Below, piece by piece: positions 45,751 to 52,469 of a stretch of DNA of 52,469 nucleotides. The translations under genes and the position numbers were made by a program. The notes under the pieces are model-generated. The model was not told the origin of the DNA. It did no database searches and saw only the letters and a program-made list of their open reading frames with translations. Numbering within the stretch: position 1 is the first letter of the stretch; every line of letters starts with the position of its first letter. The stretch is from a bacterium (GTDB lineage: Bacteria > Bacillota > Clostridia > Lachnospirales > Lachnospiraceae), in NCBI GenBank assembly GCA_029012425.1, contig JAQXMB010000054.1, positions 1 to 52,469 on the forward strand, given 5' to 3'.

Positions 45751-47296
45751 AGAAGAAAAGAAATGTGCGAGTGCAGGCAGCGTCACAATTTTTGCCGCAT
45801 TAAGTCTGCTTTTGGTGGCATCCTTTCTGCTGACATTGTTGGAGGTATCCCGCGTTAGAGGTCTTTTTTCCTATGCAGCCATGAACCGGATGAACGCGAT
45901 GGAAAGCGTTTTTTCTGAATATGAGCGAACCATTTTTGAAAACTATGGGGTGTTTTTGCTGGATGGAGGATATGGGGAAAGTAGTATTGACTTCTCCAAG
46001 ATACATACGCGCCTTCAAAAGACAAGTGAGGAAAATATGCGACCGGATGGCGAAAACACATTATTTAGAAGTTCCATGAACTTCTACCGGATGAAGGTTG
46101 CGGAATGTCAGGTTGTGGAGTATGTACTTGCAACGGATGAAGATGGTTCACCATTTCGAATGAATGCGGTGGCCGGTATGAAAAAAATGCTTCCGGCAGT
46201 GAGTCTGTCCGAGTTTTCCGGTATAGGAGAACGCGCAAAAGAGACAATGACACAGGCGCAGGGTCAACAGTCGCTGATTGATGCTGCGTGCGAAGAGATT
46301 GAGAATGCCGAAAGAAATCAGCATCATACATCAGAAGAAGAATCACAGTCGTTGCCTGTTCCGACGGAAATGGAAGAGGTAGAGAATCCAATAGATACAA
46401 TTAAGGACTTTCGAAGAAAAGATATACTTTCGTTCGTATTGCCGGCGGGAACTTCGGTTTCTACAAAGCAGATACGAATTTCCGAAACCTTAGAGCAGCG
46501 GTCTGTTCAAAACGGGATAAATGAATGGAAACCGGAAGCAGATTTGCTGGATGATTACTTTTATCACAAATATTTACAGACTTATTTTTCGTCTTACATG
46601 AGTCCGAAGCCCGGATTAACGGTTGGTGATGAGCGGAATCATCACCCGAGAGCGTTGGATTATGAGCTGGAGTACATTGTCTCGGGAAAGGACAGTGACA
46701 GAAAGAACTTAAAGGCAGTTGTATCTGAACTGCTGTTGTTGCGTGAAGGAATCAATTACGCATATCTGCAGACGGACGCGGCCAAGCAAAATGAGGCGAG
46801 AGCAATTGCAACCGCAATACTCAGCGCTACCGGAATGGTTGCAATGGTTGAAGTTGTTACACAGGGTATACTAGCAGCCTGGGCATTTGCGGAAAGCGTG
46901 CTAGAACTTCGCACACTTTTCTCCGGAGGACGGATTGCATGGAGTAAAACAGCAGCTGATTGGAACAGTAATATCAAATGTCTTGGTTCACTTTTGAGTG
47001 GAAATGCACGAGCCAAAGAGCAGCCGCAGGGAGAAGACTATGACGGTTATCTAGAAAAGCTGTTGTACCTAAAGACGAAAAAACAGTTAAACTTCCGGGC
47101 GATGGATCTGATTGAACAGACCATGAGAAGAAAGACGGGTTCCGAGAAGCTTCGCATGGATGCAATGATTGTGAGCCTGAAAGCACATTTTTGTTATGAA
47201 GCAACACCATTATTTTCAAAAATGGTTACCATCCGTGATTTATCGCGGGCAGACTGGAGATTGGAGCAAGATGAAAGCTACAGTTACTTGCCATAA
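45743..47296 (+). CDS. DUF5702-type TadE/TadG-like pseudopilin
   Basis: A 517-residue protein with an N-terminal pseudopilin-like helix (AGSVTIFAALSLLLVASFLL then EVSRVRGL), the usual opening of the DUF5702 / TadG-like group found in clostridial Flp loci. After that comes a long extracytoplasmic part, with helix-rich segments (KQNEARAIATAILSATGMVA at about 350-370). It may be a tip or base minor subunit. The GTG at 45743 (VYREEKK) is a coupled start within the flp stop; TTG codons 6 and 9 codons earlier are alternatives. It overlaps the next gene by 26 bases. Confidence 0.78.
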   Translation: MYREEKKCASAGSVTIFAALSLLLVASFLLTLLEVSRVRGLFSYAAMNRMNAMESVFSEYERTIFENYGVFLLDGGYGESSIDFSKIHTRLQKTSEENMRPDGENTLFRSSMNFYRMKVAECQVVEYVLATDEDGSPFRMNAVAGMKKMLPAVSLSEFSGIGERAKETMTQAQGQQSLIDAACEEIENAERNQHHTSEEESQSLPVPTEMEEVENPIDTIKDFRRKDILSFVLPAGTSVSTKQIRISETLEQRSVQNGINEWKPEADLLDDYFYHKYLQTYFSSYMSPKPGLTVGDERNHHPRALDYELEYIVSGKDSDRKNLKAVVSELLLLREGINYAYLQTDAAKQNEARAIATAILSATGMVAMVEVVTQGILAAWAFAESVLELRTLFSGGRIAWSKTAADWNSNIKCLGSLLSGNARAKEQPQGEDYDGYLEKLLYLKTKKQLNFRAMDLIEQTMRRKTGSEKLRMDAMIVSLKAHFCYEATPLFSKMVTIRDLSRADWRLEQDESYSYLP

Positions 47297-48239
47297 GACA
47301 GGAATCAATTGCGCGCCAAAGGATATATATGATGAGATGCCTCTGCAATATGGAAAATATCGGATGCTTTTTATTAACTACAGAAACCCAATGATTGTTC
47401 GAAGAAAATCTCTCTCCTTCGAAAATGAGCGGAACAAAAGAGGGGCATCTCATCATATATATCCTGAGGGTTCATTAACGCTTGAAATGGTGGTGATTCT
47501 GCCATTATTTATAAGTTTTATGGTATTTTTCCTTTTTCTGTTCCGCGTGCTGGAAGTGCAGATTTGTATTGAGGAGGCACTTCAATATACATCGAGAAGC
47601 GTAGCGGCGTCCTGTTATCGCCAGACAAAAGATGAGAATTCCTCGGAAGGAGCACTGCTGGCGAAATCGGAACTGATATTCTTAGAAAAGCTGAGAGAGA
47701 ATAAATGTCCCGAAAAATTTATTAAAGGCGGAAATACTGGAATCTCATTGCTGACATCGGATTTTTCCGGAGATGAAATCTGTCTGAATGCAACCTGGCA
47801 TATGACCTTTCCGGTTGCCGTGTTTGGAGAAATCGATTATTTTCTTGTCTCGAAAAGTCAAAGCCGAAAGTGGATTGGAAATACGACACTTCAGAGCCAA
47901 GAAGCAGACAGCGAATGGGTTTTTATTACACCGGAAGGGCGTGCTTATCATAGCGGAAGAGACTGTAATTATTTGGATTTAAGTATTCGTTCGGCAAAAC
48001 GCACGCAGGTTGGAACGCTTCGAAATGGCTCGGGAAGAAAATATACAGCGTGTGAAAGCTGTTATGTGCCGGGAAGCAACACGGTACTTGTAACCGATTA
48101 CGGGGACTGCTTTCATAGCAGCTTATCCTGTAGCGGATTAAAACGAACAATTTATATGGTTCGTATCTCAGAGGTGGGGAATCGACATGCCTGCAGTAAG
48201 TGTATGAGATTACAAACCATGGAACAGGAGAAAAAATGA
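47271..48239 (+). CDS. TadE-like pseudopilin with two C-terminal metal-binding-like modules
   Basis: A 322-residue protein. A basic N-terminal region (about 1-60) precedes a prepilin-like segment GSLTLEMVVILPLFISFMVF (about 63-85, Glu at +5). A globular region follows to about 210. The C terminus has two tandem H-x4-C ... C-x2-C modules: YHSGRDCNYL with ACESCY (about 223-265), then FHSSLSCSGL with ACSKCM (about 283-315). The form resembles the Ada-like metal-binding module (YHRxxCxYL ... PCxxC) seen at the end of nucleases and envelope proteins, so zinc binding is likely. ATG 47271 follows TTGGAG at four bases. Its stop overlaps the next ATG. Confidence 0.78.
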   Translation: MKATVTCHKTGINCAPKDIYDEMPLQYGKYRMLFINYRNPMIVRRKSLSFENERNKRGASHHIYPEGSLTLEMVVILPLFISFMVFFLFLFRVLEVQICIEEALQYTSRSVAASCYRQTKDENSSEGALLAKSELIFLEKLRENKCPEKFIKGGNTGISLLTSDFSGDEICLNATWHMTFPVAVFGEIDYFLVSKSQSRKWIGNTTLQSQEADSEWVFITPEGRAYHSGRDCNYLDLSIRSAKRTQVGTLRNGSGRKYTACESCYVPGSNTVLVTDYGDCFHSSLSCSGLKRTIYMVRISEVGNRHACSKCMRLQTMEQEKK

Positions 48240-48655
48240 TACAGCAGGTTGTTGTATTGGTTCTGCTTGCCATCTGTGCAAAACACGATATTCAAAATCA
48301 AAGACTACATGTCAATGTGATCTTGTTTTTTGGCATTATCGGAATCCTATTGCATATGATATTCAGGCGGCAGACAATAGCGGATATGTTACTTGGAATG
48401 TTCATTGGTGCTGCTTTGATACTTGTGAGCAAATGGACCGGTGGAAAGCTTGGCTTGGGAGATGGTTTATTACTTACAGTGGTAGGAATATATCTTGGCT
48501 TTGAGGAGAACTTGGTGTTGCTTTTTCTTGGCTCAACTTTGTGTGCACTGTGGGCATTATACCTTGTCGCAGTAAAAAAGAAATCAAAAGAGGATAGAAT
48601 TGCATTTGTTCCATTTTTGCTTACGGCATATATGGCGATGCTGGTAATGGTGTAA
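48236..48655 (+). CDS. Prepilin peptidase (A24, CpaA/TadV-like)
   Basis: A 139-residue membrane aspartyl protease with four or five helices. The two active-site Asp are in AKHDIQNQRL (about 15) and GLGDGLLL (about 76), the short CpaA/TadV form without the N-terminal methylase domain. It cuts Flp and the TadE-like pseudopilins. ATG 48236 overlaps the upstream TGA and follows AGGAGAAAAA. The next gene begins at its stop. Confidence 0.9.
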   Translation: MIQQVVVLVLLAICAKHDIQNQRLHVNVILFFGIIGILLHMIFRRQTIADMLLGMFIGAALILVSKWTGGKLGLGDGLLLTVVGIYLGFEENLVLLFLGSTLCALWALYLVAVKKKSKEDRIAFVPFLLTAYMAMLVMV

Positions 48656-48897
48656 TGAAGGAAAAAACAGTAAAGGGAAGTTATACAGTTGAAGCGGCCA
48701 TTCTTTTTCCACTGTTTCTTTTCATGATGCTTAGGGGATTACTGTATGGAATCACACTTACGAGTGAGGTTCGTCAGGCAGCAGGAAAATGGGAAATGGT
48801 AAAAGAGATTCATCCTGTCGATCGGATCCGAAAAGAAGAACTTATCAGAAAGGGGATATCAGGCATTCATGATGATTCAATACCAGAGGAATCTTAA
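48655..48897 (+). CDS. Small TadE-like pseudopilin
   Basis: An 80-residue protein with the cleavage-like start KGSYTVEAAILFPLFLFMML (Glu at +5), one helix and a short charged tail. A minor pilin or pseudopilin. It starts on the A of the upstream stop (TAATG) and overlaps the next gene by 29 bases. Confidence 0.82.
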   Translation: MKEKTVKGSYTVEAAILFPLFLFMMLRGLLYGITLTSEVRQAAGKWEMVKEIHPVDRIRKEELIRKGISGIHDDSIPEES

Positions 48898-49957
48898 AAA
48901 CAGCTATATGGTTATTACAGAACAGGGACAGCCGTTAAATCTGGATGGACAGCTGGCAGAAAAGATGATAAGCAGGCAAAACATACCCGGATTACTTTCG
49001 TGGGTGACAATGCCCTGTGAAAGAGATATTACTTTTTGGTATAACATTACAGGTTTCCAATCACTGGGGGACTATTTGCAGAAACAATCTCTTGGAGAAG
49101 CAGTACTAAAGCATATCATCAGTGCGCTAATGACCTTGCAGGAAGAGCTTCCGCGATACTATCTGAAGGGAGAACATTTGCTTCTTAGTCTTGAGCAGAT
49201 TTTCCTGGACAATTCCGGTGAACAGGTATTTTTTTGCTACGAACCTTTGTGGAACAAAGAGCCATTTGAGGCATTTAAAGAATTGATGGAAGCGTTACTT
49301 CCGGTCATAAACCACAAAGATGCGGAAGCAGTCGCATTAGGTTATGGATTGTATGAAAAAGCATTAGAGAAAAATGCAGATGTGTGGAACTATCTTTTTG
49401 AACGCTCTGCCATACCAAAGGAATCTGCTCATCTAGGACAGGTGGAGGTGCCTCAAATTGAAATGGAGGAGACTGAGCCGAAAAATGACAGGAAGTGTTC
49501 AAGATTTGATCTCAAAGAAAAACTTAAAGAAAAGGGTACTTACATTTGGTCTCAGTTTCATAAGAAGAAACCTCCGAAAGAAGACCCGATTTATCTTTTT
49601 GAACCACAGGAAGAACCCATTTGCGTTCAAAATCCTACGGTATTTCTCGGTACAGGGGAGTGCGTACAGGGACAGTTTGTATATCAGGGTGCAGGAGGCG
49701 CATGCAGTTTTACTGTTACGGCAGACAGCGTTCTTATAGGTGGAAATAATGATGCGGCGGATATCAGCTTAGACAGTCCGGGGATTAGCAGAAATCACGC
49801 CCGGATTACAAAGGAGGAGGAAAACTATTATTTGGAAGATTTAAACTCCAGAAATGGCACATATTTAAATGGCGCGTTACTCAAGTATAAGCAAAAAGAG
49901 AAGCTTTCAATGGGAGATCATGTCTGCTTTGCGAGGGAGGAATTTGTATTCTATTAA
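48869..49957 (+). CDS. FHA-domain protein of the pilus operon (DUF6382-FHA type)
   Basis: A 362-residue soluble protein. Residues about 1-170 form a conserved N-terminal domain (LLSWVTMPCERDITFWYNIT; DUF6382-like). A basic linker (about 200-240) precedes the FHA domain (about 265-362). FHA domains bind phosphothreonine; this one has SRNHARI and DLNSRNGTYLNG but reads IGGNND where IGRxxxxD is usual, so the first phosphate-binding Arg is Gly. The pair with the kinase at 8164 suggests phospho-dependent pilus control (inference). ATG 48869 is chosen; ATG 48872 is equally possible. It ends the operon. Confidence 0.85.
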   Translation: MMIQYQRNLKNSYMVITEQGQPLNLDGQLAEKMISRQNIPGLLSWVTMPCERDITFWYNITGFQSLGDYLQKQSLGEAVLKHIISALMTLQEELPRYYLKGEHLLLSLEQIFLDNSGEQVFFCYEPLWNKEPFEAFKELMEALLPVINHKDAEAVALGYGLYEKALEKNADVWNYLFERSAIPKESAHLGQVEVPQIEMEETEPKNDRKCSRFDLKEKLKEKGTYIWSQFHKKKPPKEDPIYLFEPQEEPICVQNPTVFLGTGECVQGQFVYQGAGGACSFTVTADSVLIGGNNDAADISLDSPGISRNHARITKEEENYYLEDLNSRNGTYLNGALLKYKQKEKLSMGDHVCFAREEFVFY

Positions 49958-49975
49958 TGAAACGAGAAGGTTTGT

Positions 49976-50004
49976 TTGACAGTAACAAATCAAAATGATA
50001 TGTT
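49976..50004 (+). promoter_or_regulatory. Promoter of the rhomboid gene, predicting a leaderless transcript
   Basis: Consensus TTGACA (49976-49981), 17-base spacer, TATGTT (49999-50004). ATG 50011 lies only six bases after the -10 box, so the transcript should begin at the start codon. Confidence 0.65.
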
Positions 50005-50010
50005 TTTTTC

Positions 50011-50610
50011 ATGATGAATATAAAAAAATGGATTAATATAAATACAATACTTATCGCAATCAATGCCATAATATTTGCGGTGTATACGATCATCGGAAGT
50101 ACGACGGATATTGAATTTATGTATACGCATGGAGCAATGTATCCCGAAGCAGTATGGGGTGGAGAGTGGTATCGAATCATTAGCGCGATGTTTTTGCATT
50201 TCGGAGCGGAGCATTTGCTCAGCAATCTGTTTATGCAGTATTTTCTTGGAGATATGCTTCTTCGCGCAGTGAGCCAGTGGCAGTATCTGATGATTTATCT
50301 TGTCGCGGGAATCGGTGGAAATCTGACCTCTCTTTTCATGATGGAGATGACCGGAGAATATGCGGTTGCGGCGGGTGCATCCGGTGCAATTTACGGAGTG
50401 ATTGGTGCGTTGCTTTTGGTGGTGTTAAGAAGCAGGGGACAGTTTGAGGGAATCAGTGTGAAGCGCATGTTGCTTGCAGCGGCTTTATATATCTATTATG
50501 GATTTACGACAGAAGGCGTGGATGCATGGGCACATCTCGGCGGTTTAGTGGTCGGACTGTTTGTTACAATGCTCTTTTATCATCGCGCTCCGGTCGAAAA
50601 TGAGCATTGA
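50011..50610 (+). CDS. Rhomboid-family intramembrane serine protease
   Basis: A 199-residue protein with six helices. The catalytic Ser is in AAGASGAIYGV (about 125-135), the His in DAWAHLGGLVVG (about 172), and HxxxN is present as HLLSNLF (about 70-76). The family cleaves membrane proteins within or near their transmembrane helix. It lies downstream of the pilus operon but has its own promoter and no Shine-Dalgarno site. Substrate unknown. Confidence 0.92.
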   Translation: MMNIKKWININTILIAINAIIFAVYTIIGSTTDIEFMYTHGAMYPEAVWGGEWYRIISAMFLHFGAEHLLSNLFMQYFLGDMLLRAVSQWQYLMIYLVAGIGGNLTSLFMMEMTGEYAVAAGASGAIYGVIGALLLVVLRSRGQFEGISVKRMLLAAALYIYYGFTTEGVDAWAHLGGLVVGLFVTMLFYHRAPVENEH

Positions 50611-50635
50611 GTTTTCAACGGAGATTGTCTATACT
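50607..50635 (+). promoter_or_regulatory. Promoter of the flavodoxin-SCP2 gene
   Basis: TTGAGT (50607-50612, overlapping the rhomboid stop), 17-base spacer, TATACT (50630-50635), 42 bases before the ATG. Confidence 0.65.
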
Positions 50636-50677
50636 GATGATAGATGCAACGATGAACCGCAAAAGGAATGATCGAAG

Positions 50678-51676
50678 ATGAAAGTAAACATATATTATGG
50701 AGGCCGTGGGGTATTAGATGACCCGACGCTCTATGTGCTTGATAAAATGGAAGAGGTGCTCTTGGAGCTTCGCGTAAATGTGGATCGCTATAATATCTAT
50801 GAGCACAAAAGCAGCATCTCCACACTTCCGCAGACGATGAAGGATGCCGATGGAATTATCCTGGCAACAACGGTGGAGTGGCTTGGAATCGGTGGATATA
50901 TGCAGCAATTCCTGGACGCCTGCTGGTTATATGGTGACAAGGATAAAATTGCCACAACTTATATGCAGCCGATTGTTATGTCGACGACATATGGTGAACG
51001 AGAAGCAGAGCTAAGTCTTACAAATGCGTGGGAGACTTTAGGCGGTCTTCCGTGCAGTGGCATGTGTGGATATGTTGAGGATCTCGTGAGCTTTCAGATG
51101 AACAAGGATTACGCGGTAATCATTGAGAAAAAAGCAGAGAATCTGTATCGGACGATTTCCCAGAAGATGAAGAATCTGCCGACAAGTAATCAGGCAGTTA
51201 CAAGAAGTGTGCTTCGTACCGCACAACTGGAACTCACTCCGCAGGAGAGTGAACAGCTTTCAATGTATGTATCGGATGATACTTATGTAAAACAGCAGAA
51301 GGAAGATATTGAGCAGCTTGCCGAAAAATTCCGCGGATTGATGGAAAAGACAGCTGCCGGTGAAGAAACTGCCTATGTGATTGACTTTGAATCCCATTTT
51401 TCAGGAATTCGTGAGGTGACAGTTAATTATCTGTTTATCATTGAAGGAAGAAAGAAACCGCTCTGTGTTCAGGTGCACAACGGAGAACTGATTTGCCATT
51501 ATGGGCAGCAGGAGCGCACCGATGTGTATGTTAAAGTAACACCGAACATCTTAGAGACGATCATTGCCGGCCGCATGACCTTCCAGAGAGCATTTATGAC
51601 CGGCGAGATGACGGCGAAGGGCGACTTTAAGACACTTCGCATGTTGGATGAACTGTTTGTATTCGATAAAGAATAA
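50678..51676 (+). CDS. Flavodoxin-like / SCP2 sterol-binding domain protein
   Basis: A 332-residue two-domain protein. Residues about 1-170 follow the flavodoxin or NADPH-dependent FMN reductase fold (MKVNIYYGGRGVLDDPT, ADGIILATTVEWLGIGGYMQ in parts, with TTYGERE). Residues about 215-330 form an SCP2-type lipid-binding domain (IIEGRKKPLCVQV, DVYVKVTPNILETIIAGRM, GEMTAKGDFKTL). SCP2 domains carry hydrophobic ligands. The pair is common in Lachnospiraceae but its substrate is unknown. AAAGGAATGATCGAAG precedes the ATG as a weak site. The HIT gene follows after 27 bases. Confidence 0.82.
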   Translation: MKVNIYYGGRGVLDDPTLYVLDKMEEVLLELRVNVDRYNIYEHKSSISTLPQTMKDADGIILATTVEWLGIGGYMQQFLDACWLYGDKDKIATTYMQPIVMSTTYGEREAELSLTNAWETLGGLPCSGMCGYVEDLVSFQMNKDYAVIIEKKAENLYRTISQKMKNLPTSNQAVTRSVLRTAQLELTPQESEQLSMYVSDDTYVKQQKEDIEQLAEKFRGLMEKTAAGEETAYVIDFESHFSGIREVTVNYLFIIEGRKKPLCVQVHNGELICHYGQQERTDVYVKVTPNILETIIAGRMTFQRAFMTGEMTAKGDFKTLRMLDELFVFDKE

Positions 51677-51703
51677 AATGGATGATAAAGGAGAGGGACA
51701 ACA

Positions 51704-52117
51704 ATGAGAGACGAAAACTGCATTTTTTGTAAGCTTGCAAATGGAGATATTCCGACAAGAACAATTTTTGAAGACGAGGATTTTCGCGTGATTTTGGATG
51801 CATCACCTGCCTCAAAAGGACATGCCTTGATTTTACCGAAAGAGCATTATGCAAATTTGTATGAGATTCCGGAAGAACTGGTGGCAAAGGTTGCAAAGCT
51901 TTCAAAGCGCATGGCAATTCATATGACCGAGGTGTTAGGATGTGATGGATTTAACATCGTACAGAACAATGGAGAAGTGGCAGGACAGACCGTATTCCAT
52001 TATCATATGCATCTGATTCCCCGTTACAAAGGAGAAGAAGACATGCTTCACTGGAAACCGAATAGCTTTGATGATGCAATCATGGATGGGATTGCAAAAA
52101 AGCTTGAGGTAAAGTAA
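51704..52117 (+). CDS. HIT family nucleotide hydrolase
   Basis: A 137-residue histidine-triad protein. The motif HYHMHLIP (about 97-104) and the zinc-type start CIFCKLANGDIPT (about 6-18) are visible. HIT proteins hydrolyse adenylyl or phosphoramidate bonds; the physiological substrate is usually unknown. AAGGAGAGGG precedes the ATG. Confidence 0.94.
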   Translation: MRDENCIFCKLANGDIPTRTIFEDEDFRVILDASPASKGHALILPKEHYANLYEIPEELVAKVAKLSKRMAIHMTEVLGCDGFNIVQNNGEVAGQTVFHYHMHLIPRYKGEEDMLHWKPNSFDDAIMDGIAKKLEVK

Positions 52118-52155
52118 TTACCCCAAGCCTGATAAAGTATCCTATGACTGATTTA

Positions 52156-52191
52156 ATAGAAAGTCCGATGCAAAGGGCTTTCTATTTTTTT
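52156..52191. terminator. Shared terminator between the HIT gene and murG
   Basis: An 11-bp stem with one wobble (52156-52166 with 52175-52185) and seven T on the plus side. It also covers the murG stop and the last bases of the gene, so it is another convergent terminator overlapping coding sequence. Confidence 0.8.
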
Positions 52192-52469
52192 GCGACAGAG
52201 TTGATGAGATCAATAATTGTCTTTATGGAATCCATCTGACTGCTCTCTTCCATATGCCTGCGATACGAATCGCGTGATTCATAAAGCTTATTAACTGCAG
52301 AAATCAATGTATCCGCAGTAAGTGCTTCCTCTTTCAGAACCATAGAGAATCCCTGTTTTTCAAAGGAATTCGCATTGAGAATCTGATCACCGCGACTTGC
52401 GGCAGCAGAAAGCGGAATCAAAAGATTCGGCTTGTGCAGGGCAAGCAACTCGCAGATGGAATTCGCGCC
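52182..52469 (-). CDS. murG: UDP-GlcNAc:lipid I transferase MurG, C-terminal part
   Basis: The frame is open to the right edge, so only the last 95 residues are seen. They include ICELLALHKPNLLIPLSAAASRGDQILNA in parts, the conserved UDP-GlcNAc-binding end of MurG, which makes lipid II in cell-wall synthesis. The last residues SVAKK are encoded by bases of the terminator. Confidence 0.9.
   Translation of the reverse strand, partial: GANSICELLALHKPNLLIPLSAAASRGDQILNANSFEKQGFSMVLKEEALTADTLISAVNKLYESRDSYRRHMEESSQMDSIKTIIDLINSVAKK

Overview
The window looks like a chromosomal segment of a motile, low-to-mid GC Firmicute of the Clostridia, most likely Lachnospiraceae. This rests on gene content and order: gdpP-rplI-dnaB, a Sua5 / small phosphatase / dCMP deaminase block ahead of the atp operon, CwlD and BofA sporulation-type genes, strong AGGAGG ribosome sites, SigA-type promoters, and clostridial families such as DUF6240, DUF5702 and 'SAF plus GTTH ATPase' genes. 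No species is claimed.

Layout. 1-7.9 kb: end of an SLH surface protein; rpsF-ssb-rpsR facing gdpP-rplI-dnaB; a MerR regulator; a 2[4Fe-4S] ferredoxin; a DUF1858 redox protein; mecA. 8.1-11.2 kb: a four-gene block holding a Ser/Thr kinase fused to a MinD-like domain, a second MinD-like protein, a CpaB/SAF protein and a small orphan. 11.5-16.1 kb: a GH18 cell-wall protein, CwlD amidase, Sua5, a YwlE-like phosphatase and dCMP deaminase. 16.2-23.2 kb: a complete F-type ATP synthase operon, atpZ-I-B-E-F-H-A-G-D-C, whose c subunit carries a sodium-binding signature. 23.3-30.8 kb: an intergenic repeat, a divergent PurM paralogue, a coiled-coil protein, a GPH sugar transporter, a MITE-like element, an aconitase-family hydratase and an AI-2E family exporter. 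30.9-35.4 kb: a TPR-AAA protein and the glycogen branching enzyme. 35.5-41.1 kb: a 1006-residue repeat protein, flagellin, a FliS-like chaperone, YaaL and BofA. 41.3-50 kb: a ten-gene Tad/Flp type IVb pilus operon. 50-52.5 kb: rhomboid protease, flavodoxin-SCP2 protein, HIT protein and the end of murG.

How the parts connect. The 8.1-11.2 kb block and the 41.3-50 kb operon together form one Tad/Flp pilus system split into two loci. The first carries the kinase, a CpaE-like protein and a CpaB-like protein. The second carries a CpaE-like protein, the CpaF motor, TadB and TadC platforms, Flp pilin, three TadE-like or DUF5702 pseudopilins, a prepilin peptidase and an FHA protein. Kinase plus FHA suggests phospho-signalling control of the pilus (inference). 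Three genes of this system (9476, 41310, 43487) appear to begin with AUA, AUU and AUC codons placed correctly after good Shine-Dalgarno sites, and all three MinD-like domains lack the P-loop lysine. I regard this as the most unusual part of the window.

Several transcription units end in bidirectional terminators shared by convergent genes, two of which encode the last residues of a protein (DnaB, MurG). Two genes (sua5, rhomboid) have promoters so close to the start codon that their mRNAs should be leaderless. No tRNA, rRNA, CRISPR array or full insertion sequence was seen.
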